Shown piece by piece: positions 7,498-14,114 of a stretch of DNA of 23,638 nt; within the stretch, counting starts at the first letter, position 1, and every line of letters starts with the position of its first letter. A program made the translations under genes and the position numbers. The DNA comes from a virus, in IMG/VR virus record IMGVR_UViG_3300006030_000109, positions 1 to 23,638 of that record; one strand, given 5' to 3'. Below the pieces are notes generated by a model. The model was not told the DNA's origin. It did no database searches and saw only the letters and a list, made by a program, of their open reading frames with translations.

Positions 7498-8303
7498 TGA
7501 GCCAGCAGCAACAGCAGGATGCGATGCCCGCGAAGGGCACGCCAGAGTACAACCAGCGGATGGTTGAGCTCTTCGAGAAGCAGGGTGGACAGTTCGACCC
7601 CAACACGCAGAGGTTCGTCCTCCCTTCGCAGCCCGGGGACCGCCCCGAGTGGCTCCCCGAGAAGTTCTTCGACAAGGACAAGGGTCCCAACTACGAGGCC
7701 CTGGCGAAGTCCTACGCCGAGCTCGAGAAGGGCCGCGGCAAGGCCCCGCCGGCCGGTCCCGCCAAGGGCGGGGACCCGGCGGAGTCTGCCGTCGCCAGCG
7801 CAGGGCTCGATTGGGACACCTTGGGCCAGAAGGTGGCGACCACCGGCACCATCGAGGACGCCGATTACCAAGCTCTCGAGAAGGCTGGGATCCCCAAGCA
7901 CGTTGTCGACGGCTACATCGCAAACACGAAAGTGGCCCAAGCGGCCGCGCGTGAGCGCAGCGCAAAGCACGTCGGCGGCGAAGACGTCCTGAAGCACATC
8001 ATGGAGCGCGCCGGCAAGGAGCTCTCGAAGGAAGAGGTCGCTGCGTTCAACGCGCAACTCGCCAACGAGAAGACGTGGTCGGCGGCGCTGGATGTGCTGA
8101 AGGCGAAGTTCGCCCCGGCGGACGGCGAGCCTCTCGGTCAACTCGGCGGCGGCAACGGCAGCGGTACGCCTGTCGGCTTCCAGAGCGCCTTCGAGCAGTC
8201 CGAGGCGATCAACAAGCGCGACGCGCAAGGTCGCAAGCTGTACGACGTGGATCAGGCGTACCGCGCCCAGGTCCGCGCGCGGATCGCCGTCTCGGCGTTC
8301 TGA
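7497..8303 (+). CDS. Capsid assembly scaffolding protein (T7 gp9-like)
   Basis: A 268-residue acidic scaffold that guides prohead assembly and leaves the head. Diagnostic is RPEWLPEKFFDKDKGPNYEA followed by LAKSYAELEKGRG, the signature segment of T7-type scaffolds. A flexible Pro/Ala/Gly linker and an alpha-helical C-terminal half follow, and the last 30 residues are basic (KRDAQGRKLYDV ... RAQVRARIAV), fitting the helix-turn-helix capsid-binding end of scaffolds. The Gln-rich N-terminus begins at an ATG overlapping the portal stop. A 336-base non-coding stretch follows, unusual for this compact genome. Confidence 0.93.
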   Translation: MSQQQQQDAMPAKGTPEYNQRMVELFEKQGGQFDPNTQRFVLPSQPGDRPEWLPEKFFDKDKGPNYEALAKSYAELEKGRGKAPPAGPAKGGDPAESAVASAGLDWDTLGQKVATTGTIEDADYQALEKAGIPKHVVDGYIANTKVAQAAARERSAKHVGGEDVLKHIMERAGKELSKEEVAAFNAQLANEKTWSAALDVLKAKFAPADGEPLGQLGGGNGSGTPVGFQSAFEQSEAINKRDAQGRKLYDVDQAYRAQVRARIAVSAF

Positions 8304-8639
8304 CCACGAAGCACTGATTCGCGCCGCCGAATAGCGGCCGTCACCGGAGCGTCATCCCGGCCAGCGTCCCGGCACATCCCGGGGCGCTCTCTCAAGCGTT
8401 AGGCGTCAGCGTACGACACGCCGAAGCGCTTCAGAGAGCGCACAGCGCTCCACCCCTCGCGGGGCTCCCACACCGCCCAACGGCAAGTCTCACACCGCGT
8501 TCCCCGGGAAGGGCACGCAGCGTGGGCTCTCCGTGACTCACCGAACACCTTGGCCCTGCTACGGCGGGACAACCTTGCGTGGTGCGGATGACGTCGAAGT
8601 CCAGCAGTTCTTCAACTTCACCACCAGCAAGGAAACACC
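8304..8639 (+). other. 336-base structured non-coding region
   Basis: I see no convincing gene here on either strand. What it holds: three TCCCGG copies at 8355, 8367 and 8377; a long imperfect hairpin (8384-8441); a competing hairpin that reuses its right arm (8436-8450); and a small CCCC/GGGG hairpin (8453-8464). The final 175 bases have no obvious structure and end in the ribosome site AAGGAA (8629-8634) of the next gene. No T-tract follows the hairpins. Confidence 0.6.
8384..8441 (+). repeat. Long imperfect hairpin upstream of the decoration gene
   Basis: Arms 8384-8398 (GCGCTCTCTCAAGCG) and 8427-8441 (CGCTTCAGAGAGCGC) pair at 14 of 15 positions. Inside, GGCGT (8402-8406) pairs with ACGCC (8418-8422), making one extended 58-base stem-loop. 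The right arm can instead pair with GCGCTC at 8445-8450 (stem 8436-8441, loop ACA). No T-run follows, so an RNase III site or structured RNA fits better than a terminator. Confidence 0.7.
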
Positions 8640-9137
8640 ATGGCGCACATTTCCGGCCACGCAGCCGCGAAGTATGACCAGTTCGTGCAGAGCGTGGACG
8701 CCTCGACGGCGTTCAACGTCGGCGCGGACTTTGGCGGTCAGGGCCCGATGCCCGTCGGCCGCAAGGCGTTCACCGAACTCTCGAACTCCGACACCATCAT
8801 GGTGCGCGCGACGTCGCAGTCCAACCCCCGTAACTGGGAGGTGGGCCTGTACACGTACACGTCGAGCACCAAGACCCTGGCCCGCACGACCATCCTCGAG
8901 TCCAGCAACTCGAACAGCGCCGTGGACTTCTCCGCGGCGGGCGTGGCCGGCTCGGTCCGCCTCGAGGGCCTGTCCCTCGTCGCTTCGACCGCCAATGCCT
9001 ACACGATCACCCAGATCGCCTCGGCCGGCCGCACGGTCGCCGCGAACAGCACCACGGCCAACGACGGCGTGAAGCTCGCGTGCGCCATCGTGCAAGACCT
9101 GGTCGCTGCCGGTATCCTCAAGGGCTCGATCTCGTAA
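8640..9137 (+). CDS. Probable head decoration or head fibre protein
   Basis: A 165-residue Ser/Thr/Ala-rich protein between scaffold and major capsid genes. Residues 65-100 follow a beta pattern common in phage surface and fibre proteins: NWEVGLYTYTSSTKTLARTT, then ILESSNSNSAVDFSA. The C-terminus (VKLACAIVQDLVAAGILKG) resembles the short helix that closes head fibre proteins of other phages. T7 has no gene at this place. A good ribosome site (AAGGAA) lies five bases before the ATG. A capsid surface role is inferred from gene position and the fibre-like motif; a tail or assembly role is not excluded. Confidence 0.6.
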   Translation: MAHISGHAAAKYDQFVQSVDASTAFNVGADFGGQGPMPVGRKAFTELSNSDTIMVRATSQSNPRNWEVGLYTYTSSTKTLARTTILESSNSNSAVDFSAAGVAGSVRLEGLSLVASTANAYTITQIASAGRTVAANSTTANDGVKLACAIVQDLVAAGILKGSIS

Positions 9138-9168
9138 GCCCTCGGGTTTACGCAACTCCCTCCTGAGT

Positions 9169-9222
9169 CCCGTTCCGCGCCCCTTTCTGTGGGCGCGCGG
9201 GTCTCGCTTTTCCTAAAGGAAA
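9169..9222 (+). terminator. Hairpins before the major capsid gene (weak terminator and SD hairpin)
   Basis: CGCGCCC (9176-9182) pairs with GGGCGCG (9191-9197), extended by CCCG (9169-9172) with CGGG (9198-9201), and followed by TCTCGCTTTT. This resembles a weak intrinsic terminator. Directly after it, TTTCC (9209-9213) and GGAAA (9218-9222) enclose TAAA, so the capsid gene ribosome site AAAGGA sits inside a small hairpin. Termination strength cannot be judged by eye. Confidence 0.45.
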
Positions 9223-9226
9223 CAAC

Positions 9227-9404
9227 ATGGCGTTCGGAGATCCCTCCAACCCGGCGCGCTTTGGCTACGGCCAGAGCGTGTCCGATGACCGCAACCTCTT
9301 CCTGAAGGTCTTCGGCGGCGAAGTCCTCGCGGCCTTCAGCGAAGCGGTGGTGACCCTCGACAAGCATCAGGTCAAGACCATCACCAGCGGCAAGTCCTTC
9401 CAGT
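9227..9404 (+). CDS. Major capsid protein, exon 1 (T7 gp10-like)
   Basis: Codons 1-59 plus the first base of codon 60 of the major capsid gene. ATG 9227 is preceded by AAAGGA six bases upstream. The segment RNLFLKVFGGEVLAAF (22-37) is the conserved N-arm of T7-like capsid proteins, and TITSGKSFQ (51-59) is the start of the conserved SGKS...FP block. Reading on without splicing gives TAA at 9404-9406, so the unspliced product would be a 59-residue fragment. The last seven bases (TTCCAGT) pair with an internal guide in the intron. Confidence 0.9.
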
Positions 9405-10009
9405 AAACCCTTCGGAGAGCTGGAGTAAAACCGTCTTAACTGCTGGAAACCCTCTCGTAGGCAATCAGCAGCCAAGCCCGACCTAACGGCGGGAAGGTTC
9501 AACGACTAGGGCGCAAGCCCGTAGATTCAAGCGAATCGAAATGGATGGCACACCGAAAGTGTGCCGCCTGTGTGGGACTGAAAAGCCCCTCAGTGACTTC
9601 TATTCTCGATCCGACACCGGCCGGCACAGAAACGAGTGCCGCGAGTGTTTGATCGAAGCGCACCGCTACAAGAAGCTCGGCGTGTGCAACACTGAGTATC
9701 ACAAGATGCTCGCAGCGCAAGGTGGGAAGTGCTCCATCTGCCGCTGCACCCTCAACTCCTCGCGGTACACCAAGTTCTCGGTCGATCACGACCACAGGAC
9801 CGGTGTCGTTCGCGGACTGCTCTGCAGCCCGTGCAACGTCGCGCTAGGGATGATGAAGGACAGCCCGCGACGCCTTGAGGCGGCGGCTGAGTATCTCCGG
9901 CGGCATGGTTGTGAAGATATAGTCTGATCTGCACGGCGACGTGCAGCGGGAGCGTAAGGCTCCGGCAGCGGGTGCGAACCGCTGTGAACACCAAGGCTTT
10001 CCAGAAATG
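9405..10009 (+). ncRNA. Group I intron in the major capsid gene
   Basis: About 605 bases with the conserved parts of a self-splicing group I intron. P1 pairs exon end TTCCAGT (9398-9404) with guide GCTGGAG (9419-9425), with the U.G pair at the splice site. P4 is CTGCTG (9440-9445) with CAGCAG (9466-9471). The R element GGTTCAACGACTA (9496-9508) pairs through GACTA with TAGTC (9920-9924) of the S element AAGATATAGTCT to form P7, the guanosine site. After R are two small hairpins (9509-9520, 9524-9537) as in subgroup IA. After S are P9-type hairpins (9929-9946, 9949-9963, 9966-9984). The intron ends in G10009. CTTCGG (9410-9415) can pair with CCGAAG of exon 2 as P10. I could not place P3 and P8 with certainty. 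Confidence 0.92.
9541..9927 (+). CDS. Intron-encoded endonuclease VII-like (HNH) homing endonuclease
   Basis: A 128-residue zinc-bound His-Me finger nuclease of the recombination endonuclease VII family. An N-terminal treble-clef pair, CRLC and CREC (Cys8, Cys11, Cys33, Cys36), is followed by the nuclease core: CSIC (Cys64, Cys67), VDHDHRTGVVRGLLC (81-95, with catalytic His83/His85 region), and CSPCN (Cys95, Cys98, Asn99). The C-terminal helix LEAAAEYLRRHG is typical. It lies inside the capsid intron, so its likely job is to cut intronless capsid genes and start intron homing. There is no good ribosome site before the ATG, which fits low expression. Its last codons overlap the intron S element. 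Confidence 0.93.
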   Translation: MDGTPKVCRLCGTEKPLSDFYSRSDTGRHRNECRECLIEAHRYKKLGVCNTEYHKMLAAQGGKCSICRCTLNSSRYTKFSVDHDHRTGVVRGLLCSPCNVALGMMKDSPRRLEAAAEYLRRHGCEDIV

Positions 10010-10806
10010 TCCCGAAGACCTGGAAAGCGACCGCCGAGTACCACACGGCCGGCCAAGAGATGCTCGGCAACGACATCGACACCACGGAAGTGACCGTCAC
10101 CGTCGACGGCCTGCTGGTCGCGCACACCGCGATCTACGACCTCGACGCGAAGATGTCCCACTTCGATGTGACCTCGCAGTTCTCGCAAGAGCTCGGCAAG
10201 GCGGTCGCCAAGGCGTTCGACAAGAACGTCTTCCGTGCGATCATCCTCGGTGCGCGCACCGCGGCCGACGGTCCGTTCCCGGCGGGTAACACCGTCACCG
10301 ACTCGTCCCTGACGAACTCAGGCACCATCGATGGCAAGACGTGGATCGACGCGATCCGCACCGCGCGCATCAACATGTTCAACAAGGACGTCCCCGAGGA
10401 CGCCCCGATGTACATGGCGGTGAACGCTGCCGTGTTCGACGCGATCAAGTACGCGAAGGACTCGAACGGCAACTACCTGTACATCCACAAGGACCTGGGC
10501 GACCTGAGCACGAAGAACCGTGCCCAGACCATCGTGGTCGAGGACGTGCAGATCCTGCGTTCGCGCCTGATGCCGACGGCCAACGAGACGTCCGACACTT
10601 CGGTGTACCCGAAGTACCGGGCGAACTACTCGACGACCACGGGTGTCCTGTGGGTGCCGCAAGCGGTCGCCACCGTCAAGCTCGCCGAACTGGCGATGGA
10701 GACGCAGCGCGACGTCCGCCGGCAGGAAGACTTCATGGTCGCCAAGATGGCCGCAGGCACGGACAAGCTCCGCCCCGAGGCTTGCGTCGAGTTCAAAACC
10801 TCCTAA
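10010..10806 (+). CDS. Major capsid protein, exon 2 (T7 gp10-like)
   Basis: The rest of the major capsid gene. Joined to exon 1 it gives 324 residues (T7 gp10A has 345), an HK97-fold shell subunit. The junction codon becomes TTC, restoring SGKSFQFPKTWKATAEYHTA. Recognisable T7-type blocks are EVTVTVDGLLVAHTAIYDLD (E-loop to P-domain), FDVTSQFSQELGKAVAKAFD, and near the end VATVKLAELAMETQRDVRRQ and AGTDKLRPEAC, equivalent to the conserved GGLRPEAAG end of gp10. A gene caller would probably start this protein at ATG 10060 and lose the N-arm and E-loop start; that shorter model is not correct. The last codons TTC AAA ACC resemble the T7 frameshift neighbourhood. Confidence 0.95.
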
Positions 10807-10813
10807 GAGGCGT

Positions 10814-10852
10814 GAGGGGACTGGGTGCGTACGCGCTAGGTCCCCTCTTTTT
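10814..10852 (+). terminator. Intrinsic terminator after the capsid gene (T-phi-like position)
   Basis: GAGGGGAC (10814-10821) pairs perfectly with GTCCCCTC (10840-10847), with an inner GTGC/GCGC stem around GTAC, and is followed by five T residues (10848-10852). In T7 the main late terminator T-phi also lies directly after gene 10, lowering transcription of the tail genes relative to capsid. Confidence 0.85.
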
Positions 10853-10868
10853 CCCACAAGGAGATCCA

Positions 10869-11162
10869 ATGGCCCTCGGCCTGAACGTCCGCAAGTTCCA
10901 GTTTCAAGCAGCGGCCGGCAACATCTGGGAAGTCATCCTCACCGAAGCGACGAGCGGGGCCGTCAGCGGCATCGGCCGGCGCGTCGAAGGCGACGACCCG
11001 TCGTTCGACGACACCGAAGTGTCCTTTGTGGTCATCACCACGAAGGTTGACAAGGTGTTCGGCACGGGCGCGCAACTCGACACGACCCTGGCGCACGCGG
11101 CGTACTACGACGCCTCGAACGTCGGCGGCGCGGGTGCGGCGCTGTCCACGCTCCTCACGTAA
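10869..11162 (+). CDS. Small structural protein candidate downstream of the capsid gene
   Basis: A 97-residue protein of unknown family, with AAGGAG five bases before its ATG. It has alternating beta-type strands (NIWEVILTEATSG, VSFVVITTKVDKVFGT) and no membrane segment or Cys, fitting a small virion component such as a capsid decoration or head-completion protein. It lies between two terminator hairpins, so its expression is likely set separately. The frame is also open upstream, without stop, back into the capsid gene, where it is the -1 frame; a capsid fusion by frameshift is therefore possible but unproven. Confidence 0.7.
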   Translation: MALGLNVRKFQFQAAAGNIWEVILTEATSGAVSGIGRRVEGDDPSFDDTEVSFVVITTKVDKVFGTGAQLDTTLAHAAYYDASNVGGAGAALSTLLT

Positions 11163-11167
11163 CACCA

Positions 11168-11199
11168 AGCGGTCCCGAGCTCCACTCGGGGCTGCTTTT
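11168..11199 (+). terminator. Intrinsic terminator after the 97-residue gene
   Basis: AGCGGTCCCGAG (11168-11179) pairs along all 12 positions (two G.U pairs) with CTCGGGGCTGCT (11185-11196), loop CTCCA, and the stem runs into TTTT (11196-11199). It lies in the 47-base gap before the tail tubular A gene, so some late transcripts should end or be attenuated here. Confidence 0.8.
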
Positions 11200-11209
11200 C
11201 GGAACCCTC

Positions 11210-11809
11210 ATGCCGTCCAATACCGTATTCAGCAAGCTCGACGCGGTGAACATCATCCTCAAGTGCATCGGTGAGGATCCCGTGTCGTCGCTCTCGTCCG
11301 GCCTTCCGGACGCGGAGGCCGCGGAAGCGGTCTACGACGAGACCATGCGCGACGTTCTCGAGTCGGGCTGGCACTGCAACACCGAGAAGGAAACCACGCT
11401 CACGCTCGACAGCGACAGCAAGATCCCGCTGCCGGACAACTGCCTGAAGGTGGACACGAGCGGCGATGACGCCGACATCGACGTCACCGAGCGCGACGGC
11501 TTCCTGTACAACCTCACGGACAAGACGTTCACATTCGACGACGACGTCGTGGTGGACATCGTCTATCTCCTCGAGTTCACCGAGCTCCCTTACCGCCTCG
11601 CGCACTACATCGCCTGGGTGGCTGGCGGGAAGTACCAGATGCGCCAAATTGGCTCGAACGTGCTAGAAGGGTGGATCGAGAAGGAAATCAACGACTCCCT
11701 CGCCAAGCTCAACGCCAGCGAGGAAGCCTCCGACGACGCCAACGTCCTGCGCGACAGCCGCAGCGTGGCCCTCGCGGCCTACCGCAACAACTACATCCGA
11801 GGACAGTAA
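11210..11809 (+). CDS. Tail tubular protein A (T7 gp11-like)
   Basis: A 199-residue adaptor (T7 gp11 has 196) that forms the ring between the portal and the nozzle. The family pattern is intact: KLDAVNIILKCIGEDPVSSL (9-28), then a DAEAAEAVYDETMRDVLESG helix leading to WHCNTEKETTL, and IPLPDNCLKVDTSG. The C-terminal helices with LAHYIAWVAGGKYQMRQIG and a final RNNYIRGQ close it. The ribosome site is weak (CGGAAC), and a terminator lies just upstream, so its level may be lower than that of the capsid genes. It precedes the tail tubular B gene by three bases and acts with it. Confidence 0.95.
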   Translation: MPSNTVFSKLDAVNIILKCIGEDPVSSLSSGLPDAEAAEAVYDETMRDVLESGWHCNTEKETTLTLDSDSKIPLPDNCLKVDTSGDDADIDVTERDGFLYNLTDKTFTFDDDVVVDIVYLLEFTELPYRLAHYIAWVAGGKYQMRQIGSNVLEGWIEKEINDSLAKLNASEEASDDANVLRDSRSVALAAYRNNYIRGQ

Positions 11810-11812
11810 CCC

Positions 11813-14110
11813 ATGGGGCAGCTTGTCGAGCAGCCGATCAAGACGCTCTTCAATGGCGTCTCGCGCCAGCCCCATCCCGTCCGCCTCCCCAGCCAGGTCG
11901 AGGTGGCGGACAACGTGCTGTTCTCCGTGATCACGGGCGGCTTCGAGAAGCGGCCCGCGACGCAACACGTAAAGACCCTCACGACCCTCGACTCAACCAT
12001 CGAGTACGCCCTTCACGTCATCGACCGCGACTCTACGGAGCGCTACGCGGTCGTGGTGGGGGACGACGACTTGGTGGTCTTCGACCTCCTGACGGGGGCC
12101 GCGAAGACCGTCGCGTACCCGGACGGTAAGACGTACCTCGCAGGGGACCCGCACGACATCGTGTGTGTCACCGTGGCGGACTACACCTTCGTGGTGAACC
12201 GGTCCGTGACGGCCGCGATGAGCAGCGCCAGGTTCGGCCGCACGCTCACTCCGCAGACCGTCTCGAGCATCACGCGCGCGTCCACTACGGCCACCGTGAC
12301 GACTGGCGTGGCACACAGCCTGACGACCGGCGATTGGGTGACCGTCTCCGGATGTACCCAGACCGCGTACAACGGGGTCTTCCAGATCACCGTGACCGGG
12401 GCGACCACTTTCACGTACACCGTGACGGGATCCCCGGCGACGCCCGCCACGGGCACCCCGGCGTACACCGCCGTGAAGGGCGCGGTGGACGGCACGAAGC
12501 AGACCTTCAGTGCCCTCCCGGCCGCGTCAGGGTCCCTCGTGATCTACAAGGTGACCGGCAACGAGGACACCGAGTTCGACGAGTACTACGTTCAGGACCA
12601 GGCGGGCAGCGTGTGGAAGGAAGTGGCCGCGCCGGGGACGGCGTACCAGTTCGACGCGACCACGATGCCCCACCAACTCGTGCGGAACAACGACGGCACG
12701 TTCACCTTCCAGAAGGCGACGTGGACCGTTCGACCGGTAGGCGATGACATCTCGGTCCCTGAGCCGGCGTTCATCGGCAAGGAGATCGTGGACGTCTTCT
12801 TCCACCGCGGCCGATTGGGCCTGGCGGCGGACGAGTTCGTCACGTTCTCGCAGGCCGGCGACGTGTTCACGATCTGGCCCGACAAGGCCTTCCAAGAGAT
12901 CGACTCGGATCCCGTTGAGCTCCAAGCGTCGACCAACAAGGTCACGATCCTCCGCTATGGCATCCCGTTCCGCAAGGCGCTGTTCCTGACGGCCGACTCG
13001 GTGCAGTTCGAGATCGGCTCTACGGAGCGCTTCACGCCGAAGACCGCCGCGATGGACGTCACGACGTCCTATCAGGTGGACCCGTACGCGCGTCCGGTGA
13101 CCATGGGGGAGCAACTCTACTTCGCCGGCTCGGTTCAAGAGTCTGGCGTCGTGTACGAGTACTTCTACAACGGAGACACGTTCTCCAACGTGGCCGCGGA
13201 CGTGACGAAGCACTGCTTCGGATACGTGCCCCCGCGGATCCGCTGCATGACGGCGAGTCCGCTTGCGGGTCGTCTCTTCGTGGTCCCAGATGACGAGCGC
13301 AACAGCGTCTACGTCTACACGTCCTACTGGGACGGGGACAAGAAGGTCCAGTCAGCCTGGGGGCGGTACAAGCTTGCCGAGAACGACACCGCCGCGTACG
13401 TCTACGGCGCGTCCGTCGTCGGCGACTTCATGTATCTCCTGATCGCCCGCGGGACCGAGGTGTGCCTCGAGAAGCTCCCCGTGGAGACCGAGACGGCCGA
13501 CGCAGGGCTGGGCTTCGCCCCGCTCTACGACCGCCGCGAGTCCCTCACTGGGGTCTACGATGCCGGCAACGACTGGACGACGTGGACGACGTCATACGCT
13601 CACGGCGACGCCGCTGCGGTCCTTCTCAGCGGGGACTTCACGGGAAACGCCGGGCGCGTCCTGTCCGTGACGTACCCGTCTGGCACCACGGTACGCGCCT
13701 CTGGGGACTTCTCCGGGGGCAGCGCCTACGTGGGGAGCCCCTACGAGGCCCGCTGCGAGCTCTCGAAGCAATACCTGCGTGACCAGAACGGCTCGGCAAT
13801 CAAGACCGGCCGGCTGCAACTCAGGCACTTCACGTTCAACTACAAGAACACCGGCTACTTCGAGGTCCATGTGACCGCGGAGGCCCGTGATCCGAAGGTG
13901 TGGACGATGACCGGTCGGATCCTAGGCTCGAGCCTGAACCTGATCGGCACGCCCTCGGTGGTCCCGCAAGGCAACTATCGGGTCCGCGTGGGCTCGCGAG
14001 GGGACACCAGCAAGGTCGAAGTGGTCTCCAGTTCTCCGTACCCGTTCGTCATCACTGGAGCGTCGTGGGTCGGCTTCTACAACAACGTGGCGCAGCAACC
14101 GCAGGGGTAA
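11813..14110 (+). CDS. Tail tubular protein B, nozzle (T7 gp12-like)
   Basis: A 765-residue tail nozzle protein (T7 gp12 has 794). The N-terminus IKTLFNGVSRQPHPVRLPSQ and then EVADNVLFSV, GGFEKRP is the family signature. Other conserved parts are EIVDVFFHRGRLGLAADEFV, the FTIWPDKAF segment and DSDPVELQAS. Residues about 148-220 hold an extra Ser/Thr/Gly-rich beta module (ITRASTTATVTTGVAHSLTT, YNGVFQITVTGATTFTYTV) of a kind often found in phage tail proteins, probably on the outside of the nozzle. Six copies form the tube that carries DNA out. The C-terminal region with LRHFTFNYKNTGYFEVHV is the gp12-type end domain. Confidence 0.95.
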   Translation: MGQLVEQPIKTLFNGVSRQPHPVRLPSQVEVADNVLFSVITGGFEKRPATQHVKTLTTLDSTIEYALHVIDRDSTERYAVVVGDDDLVVFDLLTGAAKTVAYPDGKTYLAGDPHDIVCVTVADYTFVVNRSVTAAMSSARFGRTLTPQTVSSITRASTTATVTTGVAHSLTTGDWVTVSGCTQTAYNGVFQITVTGATTFTYTVTGSPATPATGTPAYTAVKGAVDGTKQTFSALPAASGSLVIYKVTGNEDTEFDEYYVQDQAGSVWKEVAAPGTAYQFDATTMPHQLVRNNDGTFTFQKATWTVRPVGDDISVPEPAFIGKEIVDVFFHRGRLGLAADEFVTFSQAGDVFTIWPDKAFQEIDSDPVELQASTNKVTILRYGIPFRKALFLTADSVQFEIGSTERFTPKTAAMDVTTSYQVDPYARPVTMGEQLYFAGSVQESGVVYEYFYNGDTFSNVAADVTKHCFGYVPPRIRCMTASPLAGRLFVVPDDERNSVYVYTSYWDGDKKVQSAWGRYKLAENDTAAYVYGASVVGDFMYLLIARGTEVCLEKLPVETETADAGLGFAPLYDRRESLTGVYDAGNDWTTWTTSYAHGDAAAVLLSGDFTGNAGRVLSVTYPSGTTVRASGDFSGGSAYVGSPYEARCELSKQYLRDQNGSAIKTGRLQLRHFTFNYKNTGYFEVHVTAEARDPKVWTMTGRILGSSLNLIGTPSVVPQGNYRVRVGSRGDTSKVEVVSSSPYPFVITGASWVGFYNNVAQQPQG

Positions 14111-14114
14111 GCGT

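Noticed and set aside
8384-8441. Intrinsic terminator after the scaffold gene
   Set aside because: The hairpin is strong but the bases after it are CACAGCGCTCC, with no T-tract.
9404-10060. Capsid gene as a pseudogene or sequencing frameshift
   Set aside because: The interrupting segment has the group I core elements, a guide pairing with the exon end, and restores the frame exactly on removal, so an intron explains it better.
10060-10806. A complete 248-residue capsid gene starting at ATG 10060
   Set aside because: It would lack the conserved N-arm found in exon 1, and the frame continues upstream with conserved residues to the 3' splice site.
10792-10806. Canonical slippery heptamer at the capsid end
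   Set aside because: The bases GTTCAAA do not fit X XXY YYZ; only the resemblance to the T7 UUC AAA site keeps the frameshift idea open.
5097-11209. T7-type phage RNA polymerase promoters
   Set aside because: I looked in all gene gaps for a repeated sequence of about 20 bases or a TAATACGACTCACTATA-like motif and found none; divergent promoters cannot be excluded by eye.
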